Shown here piece by piece: positions 8,398 to 15,704 of a DNA stretch of 64,000 bases. The notes beneath the pieces are model-generated. The model ran no database searches. It saw only the letters and a list, made by a program, of their open reading frames with translations, and was not told where the DNA came from. Both the position numbers and the translations under genes were made by a program. The DNA comes from Mycobacterium paragordonae (GTDB taxonomy: Bacteria > Actinomycetota > Actinomycetes > Mycobacteriales > Mycobacteriaceae). The DNA lies in the NCBI RefSeq assembly GCF_003614435.1, contig NZ_CP025546.1:6634001-6698000 (forward strand). The letters are read 5' to 3'. Each line of letters starts with the position of its first letter. The first letter of the stretch is position 1.

Positions 8398-9222
8398 TCA
8401 GCCGCTGTTCTCGGTCGCGTTCCGCTTCTCCAGCCAGGCTTTGGTGCGGCCCGGGTGGTTGGTGGCGATCCATGCCACGCCGACTTCGCGGCAGAAATCG
8501 ATGTCGTCGTACTCGTCGACGGTCCAGCAGTAGACCGACCTGCCCTGCGCGGCGGAGCGGTCCACGAGCTGCGGGTAATCCCGCAGCGCGGCCAGCGAGG
8601 GTCCCACCGCAGTGGCGCCGACGGCGGTGGCGGCGCTGCTGGTCAGATAGCGCCCGGTCTTGCCCAGCAACACGGTGGGCAGCATCGGTGCGGCCCGGCG
8701 AATCCGCCATACGGCGGCGGCGGAAAACGACATCACCACCGCACGCGACCGATCTGCAGACGGTGGTGCGGCGATGCCGAACCGGTGCAGCAGCGCCAGC
8801 AGCTTGCTTTCCACCAGCGAGCCATATCTGACCGGATGCTTAGTCTCGACGAAGATCTTCACCGGACGGTGCCAGTCCAGAACCATCGCCACGAGCGCGT
8901 CGAGCGTCAACAAACCGGTGTCACCGTGCGCGCCGTCCGAGCGCCAGCTGTCGTGCCACACTCCGTATTCCAGTTCGCGCAGCTCGGCCAGCGTCGCGGT
9001 GCTGACCAGCCCCTCGCCCGTCGAGGTGCGGTCCAGGCGGCGGTCGTGCACGCACACGAGGTGGCCGTCGCGGGACAACCGGACGTCGCATTCCACGCCG
9101 TCGGCGCCCTCTTTGAGCGCCAGGTCGTACGCGGCCAGCGTGTGCTCGGGGCGGGAAGACGACGCGCCCCGGTGGGCAACCACGAAAGGGTGCCCGGCGA
9201 GGACCTCATCCGCCCGCGTCAT
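8398..9222 (-). CDS. glpQ1: Glycerophosphodiester phosphodiesterase
   Basis: Hydrolyses glycerophosphodiesters to glycerol-3-phosphate and an alcohol. The GDPD TIM-barrel signature is clear: VVAHRGASSSRPEHTLAAY (catalytic HRG and E), DGVECDVRLSRDGHLVCVHD (metal-binding E/D and second catalytic His). 274 residues from the ATG at 9222; in-frame codons upstream to 9390 are spurious. No signal peptide is visible, so a cytosolic role in lipid turnover is likely. Converges with the LCP gene (13 bp gap) and follows the DUF4328 gene on the same strand by 4 bp. Confidence 0.92.
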   Translation of the reverse strand: MTRADEVLAGHPFVVAHRGASSSRPEHTLAAYDLALKEGADGVECDVRLSRDGHLVCVHDRRLDRTSTGEGLVSTATLAELRELEYGVWHDSWRSDGAHGDTGLLTLDALVAMVLDWHRPVKIFVETKHPVRYGSLVESKLLALLHRFGIAAPPSADRSRAVVMSFSAAAVWRIRRAAPMLPTVLLGKTGRYLTSSAATAVGATAVGPSLAALRDYPQLVDRSAAQGRSVYCWTVDEYDDIDFCREVGVAWIATNHPGRTKAWLEKRNATENSG

Positions 9223-9226
9223 ACGC

Positions 9227-10258
9227 CTATGCTGCCGGTTCTTGTCCCTCCGGCTCAACCGGAGCGGGTGCTGCGGAGGCCACGGGCCGATCGGCTTCCA
9301 CGACGAGCCAGCGGTGCGCCGGCCTTTCGACGGGTTTGCGTTCGAATCCTTCGAAGACGCGGGCGACCCCGGCGACGGTGAGCGCGGCAACCAGGTACGC
9401 GAATACCACCATCACGGTGTTGTTGGCGATGCCCTGCGCGTCGCCGGCCAAGCTCGTCGCGATGGCGAACAGCGACACCACGTAGCTCACCACCCAGGCG
9501 AACCACCACAGGTAGATCGGCTTGCGCACCCGTTCGTAGTGGTCCTCGACCAGGGCGAGTTCGATGACGTATACGGGCGCCATCACCAGGTTGGCGAAGG
9601 GAAGCAGGCAGCCGGCCCACAACCGGCGGGTCGAACGATGTTCGGGCAGACCGTGGTAGCTGAACGCGGCGGCACGCCGGGCGATCAACCACTTCACCAG
9701 GACGATGAAGCACCCCAGCAGCACTGCCATCACCGCCACGCTGGCGGCGATCCCCAGCCAGTCCGCGGCCAGGGCGATCAGCGAATTCAGCAGCGAGTTG
9801 CGGTTGTAGATCAGCAGCCCGTAGCGCACCGCGTACACCAGCGCGGCGCCGGCGAGTACCAGCTGGGTTGCGAACATCAGCACCCGCACGATTTCGGGGC
9901 TCGGTCCCGCCTTGACGGCGCCGTCCGGCGACGCGATAGCTGCCGGGTCCACGCGATCCACCAGGCCCCAGCGCGGAATCACCTGATATCGCGGAGTGGG
10001 GCCCAACGGGCGTCGCATCCGCCGCATCGGCGGGGCCGCTCCGGGACGCACCGCTATCCACCGGAAACCCGGCGGGAGCCGGGGCGGCGTGCGCTGCGCG
10101 GCCGGCGGCTGCGGTCCGGCTTGGGCACTCCACCGGGGATCACCCGGGGGCGTGTCGGCCAGCGGCGCCATCAGCGCGCCTCGGCAGCGGGGGCACCAGG
10201 AGCGCTGACGTTCGCGCACGTTCCACCGCGTGCCGCACTGGGAGCACACCTGAATCAC
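9227..10258 (-). CDS. DUF4328 membrane protein with N-terminal zinc ribbon (Rv3843c homologue)
   Basis: 343-residue protein. The N-terminus holds two Cys pairs (CSQCGTRW and CPRCRGA) typical of a zinc ribbon. A Pro/Arg-rich linker follows, then at least six hydrophobic segments from about residue 130 (such as VLMFATQLVLAGAALVYAV and VVSYVVSLFAIATSLAG), and an Ala/Pro/Glu-rich tail. The layout matches DUF4328 membrane proteins, whose function is unknown. It is upstream of glpQ1 with a 4 bp gap, so the two probably share a transcript. Confidence 0.82.
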   Translation of the reverse strand: MIQVCSQCGTRWNVRERQRSWCPRCRGALMAPLADTPPGDPRWSAQAGPQPPAAQRTPPRLPPGFRWIAVRPGAAPPMRRMRRPLGPTPRYQVIPRWGLVDRVDPAAIASPDGAVKAGPSPEIVRVLMFATQLVLAGAALVYAVRYGLLIYNRNSLLNSLIALAADWLGIAASVAVMAVLLGCFIVLVKWLIARRAAAFSYHGLPEHRSTRRLWAGCLLPFANLVMAPVYVIELALVEDHYERVRKPIYLWWFAWVVSYVVSLFAIATSLAGDAQGIANNTVMVVFAYLVAALTVAGVARVFEGFERKPVERPAHRWLVVEADRPVASAAPAPVEPEGQEPAA

Positions 10259-10381
10259 CGGACCAGCCTAATAGGTGACGGCCGGCATCTCGCGGAGCGG
10301 CGGTCGCATAGCACAGCCACCACGGTGACCAACAGGCGCCACGCTACGAGTAGGCGTGACGTACGACACAGCTAAATGGAG

Positions 10382-10470
10382 CTATCCACAATTTCCACAG
10401 GTTTATCCACAGTTGGGATGGGTGGTGGAGACAGCCTCTATCGGCCAGATTTCGACGCAACTGTGGATAA
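10382..10470. promoter_or_regulatory. Cluster of DnaA-box sequences
   Basis: Two perfect TTATCCACA 9-mers, one forward at 10403-10411 and one reverse at 10462-10470, plus a one-mismatch copy (CTATCCACA, 10382-10390) and a two-mismatch copy (ATTTCCACA, 10391-10399). All four lie in under 90 bp of non-coding DNA that is AT-richer than its surroundings. This is the general DnaA-binding consensus. The dnaA-dnaN origin is not in the window, so a role in DnaA titration or DnaA-dependent control of a neighbour is an inference. Confidence 0.55.
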
Positions 10471-10680
10471 CAAGGCGATAACGGGGCGTATCAATCGACA
10501 GCCTGAGGGCGCCTCGAGCGAATTGATCGCCGCGCCGAGAGGAAGGTTTACCCGCTGCCGGCGATGCCGAAACGTGCGATTTGCGCATTGTTTCGTTAGG
10601 GGTCAGATCGCCGCTTCACCACCGCAAACACCCGGACAGCGCTCAGCGGTCACCCGGTGTGAGGCGCGCCGGGTTCCGGT
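10471..10680. other. Intergenic region between the DUF4328 gene and the small membrane protein
   Basis: Part of a 532 bp gene-free gap from 10259 to 10790. Beyond the DnaA boxes it contains a small imperfect hairpin at 10568-10595 (CGAAAC and GTTTCG outer arms, TGCG/CGCA inner arms). The 110-codon forward frame at 10376-10708 lacks family resemblance and domain-like composition. M. tuberculosis carries Rv3844-Rv3845 (a transposase and a hypothetical protein) at this position; I see no trace of them. Confidence 0.5.
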
Positions 10681-10709
10681 TTTCCAAGCTGGGTTTCTAG
10701 CGTTATGAT
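10681..10709 (+). promoter_or_regulatory. Candidate sigma-A promoter
   Basis: TTTCCA (10681-10686), a 17-bp spacer, then TATGAT (10704-10709): 4/6 and 5/6 matches to the -35 and -10 consensus. It would start RNA around 10716, about 75 nt before the small membrane-protein gene. The leader contains a CTCGCC/GGCGAG hairpin near 10745-10765. Confidence 0.5.
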
Positions 10710-10790
10710 CGCGGACGCGGGAGCTTCGTTGTGACTCACCTCACTCGCCCTTTTCGGCGGCGAGGTGGACGTGCAGTTGGAAGGCATTTG

Positions 10791-10943
10791 ATGGCCACTC
10801 ATTCGTTCGGTCCGGGTTCGACGCCGTCGAACTCGTACTCGGGGTCCCCCGCCTGGAACCAGGCCTATGTCGTCGCCGCGTTGCGTGCCGGTCTGATCGC
10901 CCTGGCGCTGCTGGCGGTGCTGGCCCTGATCGCATTGTCCTGA
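10791..10943 (+). CDS. 50-aa single-pass membrane protein
   Basis: ATG at 10791, preceded by GGAAGG. The product has a polar head rich in Ser/Gly/Pro (ATHSFGPGSTPSNSYSGS) and a C-terminal membrane helix of about 22 residues (VVAALRAGLIALALLAVLALIAL) ending at the stop. A plausible promoter and leader lie upstream, and a short hairpin (CCCGC/GCGGG, about 10957-10971) lies just after. It precedes sodA by 165 bp. Function unknown. A real gene is favoured by the ribosome-binding site, the promoter and the clean membrane helix. Confidence 0.6.
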   Translation: MATHSFGPGSTPSNSYSGSPAWNQAYVVAALRAGLIALALLAVLALIALS

Positions 10944-11108
10944 TCCCAGCTTGATTCCCGCCTAAGCGGGTATCCGGGGCGGGTGTTACAGGGGGTCGTC
11001 CTTGCGGCATCCGCGGTCATGGAGCAGGGTTGAAGATGCCAGGTTGCCGCGTGGCGGGACCCCGCGAATGACACGTCAGACGATCCGCTCATCGAAGGAA
11101 GGAAAGCC

Positions 11109-11732
11109 GTGGCTGAATACACCCTGCCCGACTTGGACTGGGACTACGCAGCACTAGAGCCGCACATCTCTGGTCAGATCAACGAGATCCACCACAGCAA
11201 GCACCACGCCACCTACGTCAAAGGCGTCAACGACGCGGTCGCCAAGCTCGAAGAGGCCCGCGCCAAGGGCGACCACTCGGCCATCTTCTTGAACGAGAAG
11301 AACCTGGCCTTCCACCTCGGCGGTCACGTCAACCACTCCATCTGGTGGAAGAACCTGTCGCCGGACGGCGGCGACAAGCCGACCGGTGACCTGGCCGCGG
11401 CGATCGACGACCAGTTCGGCTCGTTCGACAAGTTCCAGGCTCAGTTCAGCGCGGCCGCCAACGGCCTGCAGGGCTCGGGCTGGGCCGTGCTCGGCTACGA
11501 CACCCTGGGCGGAAGGCTGCTGACCTTCCAGCTCTACGACCAGCAGGCCAACGTCCCGCTCGGTGTCATTCCGCTGTTGCAGGTCGACATGTGGGAGCAC
11601 GCCTTCTACCTGCAGTACAAGAACGTCAAGGCGGACTACGTCAAAGCGTTCTGGAACGTAGTCAACTGGGCGGACGTGCAGTCCCGCTACGAAGCGGCCA
11701 CTTCGAAGACCTCCGGGTTGATCTTCCCCTGA
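11109..11732 (+). CDS. sodA: Superoxide dismutase (Fe/Mn)
   Basis: Converts superoxide to hydrogen peroxide and oxygen. 207 residues, the mycobacterial length, with metal ligands H28, H76, D160 and H164 (VDMWEHAFY). Residue 145 is Gln (YDQQ) where M. tuberculosis SodA has His; Gln at this position is typical of manganese-type enzymes. There is no signal peptide; mycobacterial SodA is exported without one, reportedly via the SecA2 route. GTG start at 11109 with AAGGAAGGAAA before it. A strong hairpin terminator follows, so it is probably monocistronic. Confidence 0.97.
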   Translation: MAEYTLPDLDWDYAALEPHISGQINEIHHSKHHATYVKGVNDAVAKLEEARAKGDHSAIFLNEKNLAFHLGGHVNHSIWWKNLSPDGGDKPTGDLAAAIDDQFGSFDKFQAQFSAAANGLQGSGWAVLGYDTLGGRLLTFQLYDQQANVPLGVIPLLQVDMWEHAFYLQYKNVKADYVKAFWNVVNWADVQSRYEAATSKTSGLIFP

Positions 11733-11746
11733 CCGTCCGTCTCGAG

Positions 11747-11788
11747 GACAAGGGCGTCGCGCGACATCGCGCGGCGCCCTTGTCTTTT
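11747..11788 (+). terminator. Rho-independent-type terminator after sodA
   Basis: Left arm 11747-11763 and right arm 11768-11784 form a 17-bp stem beginning GACAAGGGCG with one G-U-type mismatch, a 4-nt loop ACAT, and TTTT immediately after. It lies 14 bp past the sodA stop. Confidence 0.88.
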
Positions 11789-11954
11789 GGTGCCGTCAAA
11801 ACCAATTCGGGCGTTGCCGATCCGTAACACCGCTGCCCGCCCGCCGTGTCGAGTTGCACAGGGCGAAAAGCCCGCGCATGCTTGATCATTCGAGCTAACA
11901 TTTGTTCGAGCTACCAGCGTGGTTACTTCGGATGAAGGCGTCACGGAGGGCAAG

Positions 11955-12488
11955 ATGGATGCTGGGTCTGGTCGGCCTATAGGGGTGTCTCCCTTTCATG
12001 CTCGCGGTGCCCTGAAAGGGTTTGTGATTTCTGGACGTTGGCCCGATTCCACCAAGGAATGGGCTCAGCTCTTGATGGTCGCCGTACGAGTGGCGTCACT
12101 GCCCGGATTGCTTTCCACCACAACGGTATTCGGTGCCCGTGAGGAACTGCCGGACGAGCCCGAGCCCGGGACCGTCGGTCTCGTCCTCGCCGAAGGGACC
12201 GTGTTCGGTGAAACGGCCATTCAGCCAGGGTATTTCGCCGATCACCAACCTCCCGCACTGCTGATGCTGCATCCGCCCTCGGAGACGACGCCGTCCCTAC
12301 CGGAGTGCACGGGCGCCGCCTCGGGCTGCGTACTGCTGCCCGGTTTGCCGTACCTCGGCCTGGAACACCGGGCCGCGTGGGTCGAAGCCGAGGCCGACGG
12401 CACCATCACCTCGATGGTGAGCCGCGTCGGCGTGGACCCGATCAGCCATCCGGATACCGCAATTCTGGCGATGCTGCTCGCCGCTTAG
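11955..12488 (+). CDS. Conserved hypothetical protein (Rv3847 homologue)
   Basis: 177-residue protein without recognised catalytic motifs. The N-terminus GVSPFHARGALKGFVISG and the segment FGAREELPDEPEPGTVGLV are very close to my memory of Rv3847. It is probably cytosolic. ATG at 11955 has GGAGGG five bases upstream; the in-frame GTG at 11919 is less likely. Function unknown. Confidence 0.82.
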   Translation: MDAGSGRPIGVSPFHARGALKGFVISGRWPDSTKEWAQLLMVAVRVASLPGLLSTTTVFGAREELPDEPEPGTVGLVLAEGTVFGETAIQPGYFADHQPPALLMLHPPSETTPSLPECTGAASGCVLLPGLPYLGLEHRAAWVEAEADGTITSMVSRVGVDPISHPDTAILAMLLAA

Positions 12489-12506
12489 GGCTGCCCTCGC
12501 CGAGTG

Positions 12507-12665
12507 CAAGCCGTGGCGATCGCGAGCGCGGCGCAGCCGGGCGCTGCGGGTCGCCACCAACAAGCCCGTGGCGATCGCGAGCGCGGCGCAGCCGGGCGCT
12601 GCGGGTCGCCACCAACAAGCCGTGGCGATCGCGAGCGCGGCGCAGCCGGGCGCCGCGGGTCGCCA
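12507..12665. repeat. Three-copy 54-55 bp tandem repeat (MIRU-like)
   Basis: Copies start at 12507, 12561 and 12616 with the opening CAAGCCGTGGCGATCGCGAG; the second has one extra C (CAAGCCCGTGG) and the third has CGCCGC for CGCTGC and lacks the last bases. Each unit carries complementary ends (GGCGA and TCGCC) and internal AGCGC/GCGCT arms, so it could fold into a stem-loop. Size and placement between genes resemble mycobacterial interspersed repetitive units. Confidence 0.85.
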
Positions 12666-13283
12666 GGTGCCCCCTGCCATGGGCCACAACCACCGCTGGG
12701 CGCGGCCTTCCGGGGCGTCCCGGTGACGGCATTCGTGACCGCGGCGCAAACTCCGGTCCCCGCCCCCAACTAGGTCGCCCGGCCGTCGGACACGACACCC
12801 AGACGCCACCCGGCACCCGAACAGATCCGACGCGCTGGATTCCCGCGGCGGGGGTGATTCGTGGGCCCCGCACAAACGGTCAACGGGGCCCCGCCGCCGT
12901 GCCGCTGCTGGCCCACGGCAACGCACCGACGCCGAGCAGCAAAGTGACCAGCGGTCGCTTTTCAGCTGAACACTCGTTGCCCAGAGTCTCTCGTCCGCGC
13001 TTCCTGAATGTCGCCGACCGCAGCCGTCAGCGCCGCCGACGGTGAATCACAGCACGGCCCGGCACCGTGTATTCTGCGGATAACCTGTGAAATCCGGTCA
13101 TTTTGTGGACACCCGGTCAATTCGTTTGAATGCTCATCGGGGGTGCCAAGCCCGGTCGCCCCAGTTGCCGGAACCGGATACGATCAGGTTTGCACTTGGT
13201 GGTGGTCAAGATCAGTCGCTACCATGATCAGCAAATACCTATTGATACCGTTTGCTCTTATAGCCCCGGTGGAGGTCATATCG
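12666..13283. other. Gene-free region upstream of espR
   Basis: With the tandem repeat, 795 bp separate the Rv3847 homologue from espR. M. tuberculosis has Rv3848 (a membrane protein) in this interval; I see no frame encoding it. The last 200 bp before espR are AT-richer and probably hold the espR promoter and regulator sites. The overlapping GC-rich frames here look random (Arg/Ala/Pro-rich). Confidence 0.6.
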
Positions 13284-13682
13284 ATGAGCACGACGTTCGC
13301 TGCCCGCCTGAACCGCCTGTTTGACACGGTGTATCCGCCGGGAAGGGGCCCGCACACCTCCGCAGAGGTGATCGCGGCGCTCAAGGCGGAGGGCGTCACG
13401 ATGTCGGCTCCCTACCTGTCGCAGCTACGCTCCGGCAACCGCACGAACCCCTCGTCAGCAACCATGGCCGCCCTCGCCAACTTCTTCCGGATCAAGTCCG
13501 CGTACTTCACCGACGACGAGTACTACGAGAAGCTCGACAAGGAGTTGCAATTCTACGCGACCGTGCGCGACGACGGTGTGCGCCGCATCGCGGCGCGGGC
13601 ACACGGCCTGTCCCCGGACGCGCAGCAGAAGGTGCTGGACCGGATCGACGAGCTGCGCCGCGCCGAATCCCTCGACGCCTGA
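13284..13682 (+). CDS. espR: Nucleoid-associated regulator of ESX-1
   Basis: EspR is an atypical helix-turn-helix DNA-binding dimer that bridges distant sites and activates the espACD locus needed for ESX-1 secretion. The 132-residue product is nearly identical to the known one: MSTTFAARLNRLFDTVYPP, a helix-turn-helix around SAPYLSQLRSGNRTNPSSAT, and a C-terminal dimerisation helix ending IDELRRAESLDA. ATG at 13284 preceded by GGAGG; longer in-frame starts from 13008 are rejected on length. espACD itself is outside this window. Confidence 0.95.
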   Translation: MSTTFAARLNRLFDTVYPPGRGPHTSAEVIAALKAEGVTMSAPYLSQLRSGNRTNPSSATMAALANFFRIKSAYFTDDEYYEKLDKELQFYATVRDDGVRRIAARAHGLSPDAQQKVLDRIDELRRAESLDA

Positions 13683-13807
13683 TCCCGGTCGGCCGGTCGG
13701 TTCACACCTGACCTGGCGAGCTGCGCGCGTCCCGCTCGGATTAGGGTTGGCCCAGCGCTCGCACACGCACCGCGTCAGTTCACGAGATACCGGGAGGGCA
13801 GCCGGGA

Positions 13808-14461
13808 ATGGGCCTGTTCCGCAAGCGAAAGAGCCGTGCGACCCGTCGCGCCGAAGCCCGCGCGATCAAGGCCCGCGCCAAGCTGGAGGCCCGCCTTTCG
13901 GCGAAGAACGAGCGGCGCCGAATCAAGTCCGCTCAGAAGGCAGCCGACAAGGCGCTTGCTGCGCAGCTCAAGGCACAGAAAGACAGTGATCGGGTCGCGC
14001 TGAAGGTTGCCGAGAGCGAGCTCAAAGCGGCACGTGAAGGCAAGCTGCTGTCACCGACCCGGATCCGCCGGACGCTGACGGTGTCCCGCTTGCTGGCTCC
14101 CGTGCTGACGCCTCTGATCTACCGGGCAGCCATCGCCGCCCGCGGAATGATCGACCAGCGCCGGGCCGATCAACTCGGCATTCCCCTGGCCCAGATCGGC
14201 CAGTTCTCCGGCCACGGCGCCCGATTGTCGGCGCGGGTTGCCGGGGCCGAGCAGTCGCTTCGGGCGGTGCAGGAAAAGAAGCCGAAGGACCCCGAAACCA
14301 AGCAGTTCGTCTCGGCCATCAGTGAACGCCTTGCCGACCTGTCCGCGGCCATCACCGCCGCGGAGAACATGCCGACCCAGCGGCGGCGCGCCGCACACGC
14401 CGCCATCTCGGCACAACTCGACGGGATCGAAGGCGACCTGCTGGCCCGCCTGGGATTGTGA
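13808..14461 (+). CDS. DUF6474-type conserved protein (Rv3850 homologue)
   Basis: 217 residues with a very basic N-terminus (GLFRKRKSRATRRAEARAIKARAK) that continues into a long Ala/Lys/Arg/Glu helix, probably a coiled coil to about residue 80. A hydrophobic patch (VSRLLAPVLTPLIYRAAIAARG) and a helical C-terminal half follow. It has the look of a structural or nucleic-acid/membrane-binding protein; function unknown. ATG at 13808 after CCGGGAATG. The next gene overlaps its stop. Confidence 0.82.
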   Translation: MGLFRKRKSRATRRAEARAIKARAKLEARLSAKNERRRIKSAQKAADKALAAQLKAQKDSDRVALKVAESELKAAREGKLLSPTRIRRTLTVSRLLAPVLTPLIYRAAIAARGMIDQRRADQLGIPLAQIGQFSGHGARLSARVAGAEQSLRAVQEKKPKDPETKQFVSAISERLADLSAAITAAENMPTQRRRAAHAAISAQLDGIEGDLLARLGL

Positions 14462-14661
14462 CGATGTTGAACCGACTGCTGCCAGTCGCACAGCTGTGGG
14501 CCACCTTGGTGATCACCGCCGTCCTGACAGCCGCAACGGCTTCAGCGCACGCCGGCGCGGACCGGGATCCGAACGGCGAGTTGCCCGCCTGGCCGTTCGC
14601 GGTGGGAGCCATCGCCGCGGTCGCCGTCGTCGCCTTCTGGTCCGTACGGCGCAGGCCGTAG
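14458..14661 (+). CDS. Small membrane protein (Rv3851 homologue)
   Basis: About 67 residues from a GTG that overlaps the previous stop by 4 bp (GTGA); an ATG at 14464 is the alternative. It has two hydrophobic segments, an N-terminal one (LLPVAQLWATLVITAVLTAATASA) that could be a signal or anchor, and WPFAVGAIAAVAVVAFWSV near the end, followed by a basic tail RRRP. Translational coupling to the Rv3850 homologue suggests they work together. Function unknown. Confidence 0.72.
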   Translation: MTMLNRLLPVAQLWATLVITAVLTAATASAHAGADRDPNGELPAWPFAVGAIAAVAVVAFWSVRRRP

Positions 14662-14739
14662 CGCACGGCCGTCCTGGCATGATGGGACCCGAGCCCGAGC
14701 GACCTATTAGCGACGACCAAGCTGCAAAGGAGCGGCCGC

Positions 14740-15207
14740 ATGGCTGACCCGCAGGATCGACCCGAAGGCGAGCCCCAATCCGGCCCGCCGGCCAAGAAGG
14801 CCCCCGCCAAGAAGGCCGCCGCTGGTAAAACGCCGGCCAAGAAGGCGCCGGCGAAAAAGGCCGCCACCGAAAAAGGGCCGGCCAAAGTGCCGGCCAAGAA
14901 GGCGCCCGCGAAGAAAGCGCCGGCCAAGAAGGCGCCTGCCAAGAAGGTGCCACCGCCCGCCGCGAATCTGGTGGAGCAGCCCGTCGAGGCGCCCGCCGAC
15001 CTGCAACAGCGCGCGGAAACCAACGGACAGCTTGCTGCCGCCAAAGATGCCGCCGCACAAGCGAAGTCGACAGTAGAGAAGGCGGAGAACCCGTTACCGC
15101 TGGAGGCGTCCGAGTCGTCGCCGCTGCAATCCCCCGGTCCATGGGTGGTCGCGATCACGCTGAGCCTGTTGGCCATGCTGTTGATCCGGCAGTTGCGCCG
15201 CCGCTGA
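14740..15207 (+). CDS. hns: Lys/Ala/Pro-repeat H-NS-like protein with membrane tail (Rv3852 homologue)
   Basis: 155 residues. Residues 15-70 are built of [12 protein letters not shown] repeats like the tails of histone H1 and HU. A helical segment ([19 protein letters not shown]) follows, then a C-terminal membrane helix ([15 protein letters not shown]) and a basic end. The M. tuberculosis homologue binds DNA but is membrane-anchored, so it may tether nucleoid to membrane; its 'H-NS' name is historical. Repeat number varies between species; this copy is longer than the one I recall for M. tuberculosis (134 residues). rraA follows after 4 bp. Confidence 0.85.
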   Translation: MADPQDRPEGEPQSGPPAKKAPAKKAAAGKTPAKKAPAKKAATEKGPAKVPAKKAPAKKAPAKKAPAKKVPPPAANLVEQPVEAPADLQQRAETNGQLAAAKDAAAQAKSTVEKAENPLPLEASESSPLQSPGPWVVAITLSLLAMLLIRQLRRR

Positions 15208-15211
15208 AACT

Positions 15212-15697
15212 ATGACGGTGACCTTCCGCCCGACGGCTGACCTGGTCGATGACATCGGACCCGAAGTACGCAGTTGCGACCTGCAATTCCGTCAGTTCGG
15301 CGCCCGCACGCAATTCGCCGGGCCGATCAGTACCGTGCGCTGCTTCCAGGACAACGCCCTGCTGAAGTCGATACTGTCGGAGCCCGGTGGCGGCGGGGTC
15401 CTGGTGATCGACGGCGGCGGCTCACTCCACACCGCACTGGTCGGTGATCTGATCGCCGAGTTGGCCCGCTCCAACGGCTGGGCGGGCCTGATCGTCAACG
15501 GCGCGGTTCGCGACGCGGCCGCCCTGCGCGGGATCGATATCGGCATCAAGGCGCTGGGCACCAACCCCCGCAAAAGCACCAAGACCGGCGCCGGCGATCG
15601 CGGCGTCGAAATAGCCTTGGGCGGTGTGACATTCGTACCAGGCGAGGTGGCCTACAGCGACGACGACGGCGTTGTCGTCGTCGCTGCAGGAGATTGA
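15212..15697 (+). CDS. rraA: RraA family protein
   Basis: 161 residues of the RraA fold. Conserved elements: [24 protein letters not shown], the Gly-rich loop [14 protein letters not shown], and DDDGVVVV. E. coli RraA inhibits RNase E; other members are oxaloacetate/HMG aldolases. The old name menG (menaquinone methyltransferase) is considered wrong. It is 4 bp after the hns-like gene on the same strand and converges on ethA with 7 bp between stops. Confidence 0.9.
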   Translation: MTVTFRPTADLVDDIGPEVRSCDLQFRQFGARTQFAGPISTVRCFQDNALLKSILSEPGGGGVLVIDGGGSLHTALVGDLIAELARSNGWAGLIVNGAVRDAAALRGIDIGIKALGTNPRKSTKTGAGDRGVEIALGGVTFVPGEVAYSDDDGVVVVAAGD

Positions 15698-15704
15698 ACC
15701 GCGC

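Noticed and set aside
10376..10708. 110-codon forward frame over the DnaA-box cluster
   Set aside because: No ribosome-binding site, no domain-like pattern, and it begins inside the DnaA boxes.
12507..12665. CRISPR array
   Set aside because: The three units are directly joined without unique spacers and no cas gene is nearby.
12297..12926. 209-codon reverse frame and others over the tandem repeat
   Set aside because: Composition is random Arg/Ala/Pro and the frame includes repeated units; it also overlaps the Rv3847 homologue.
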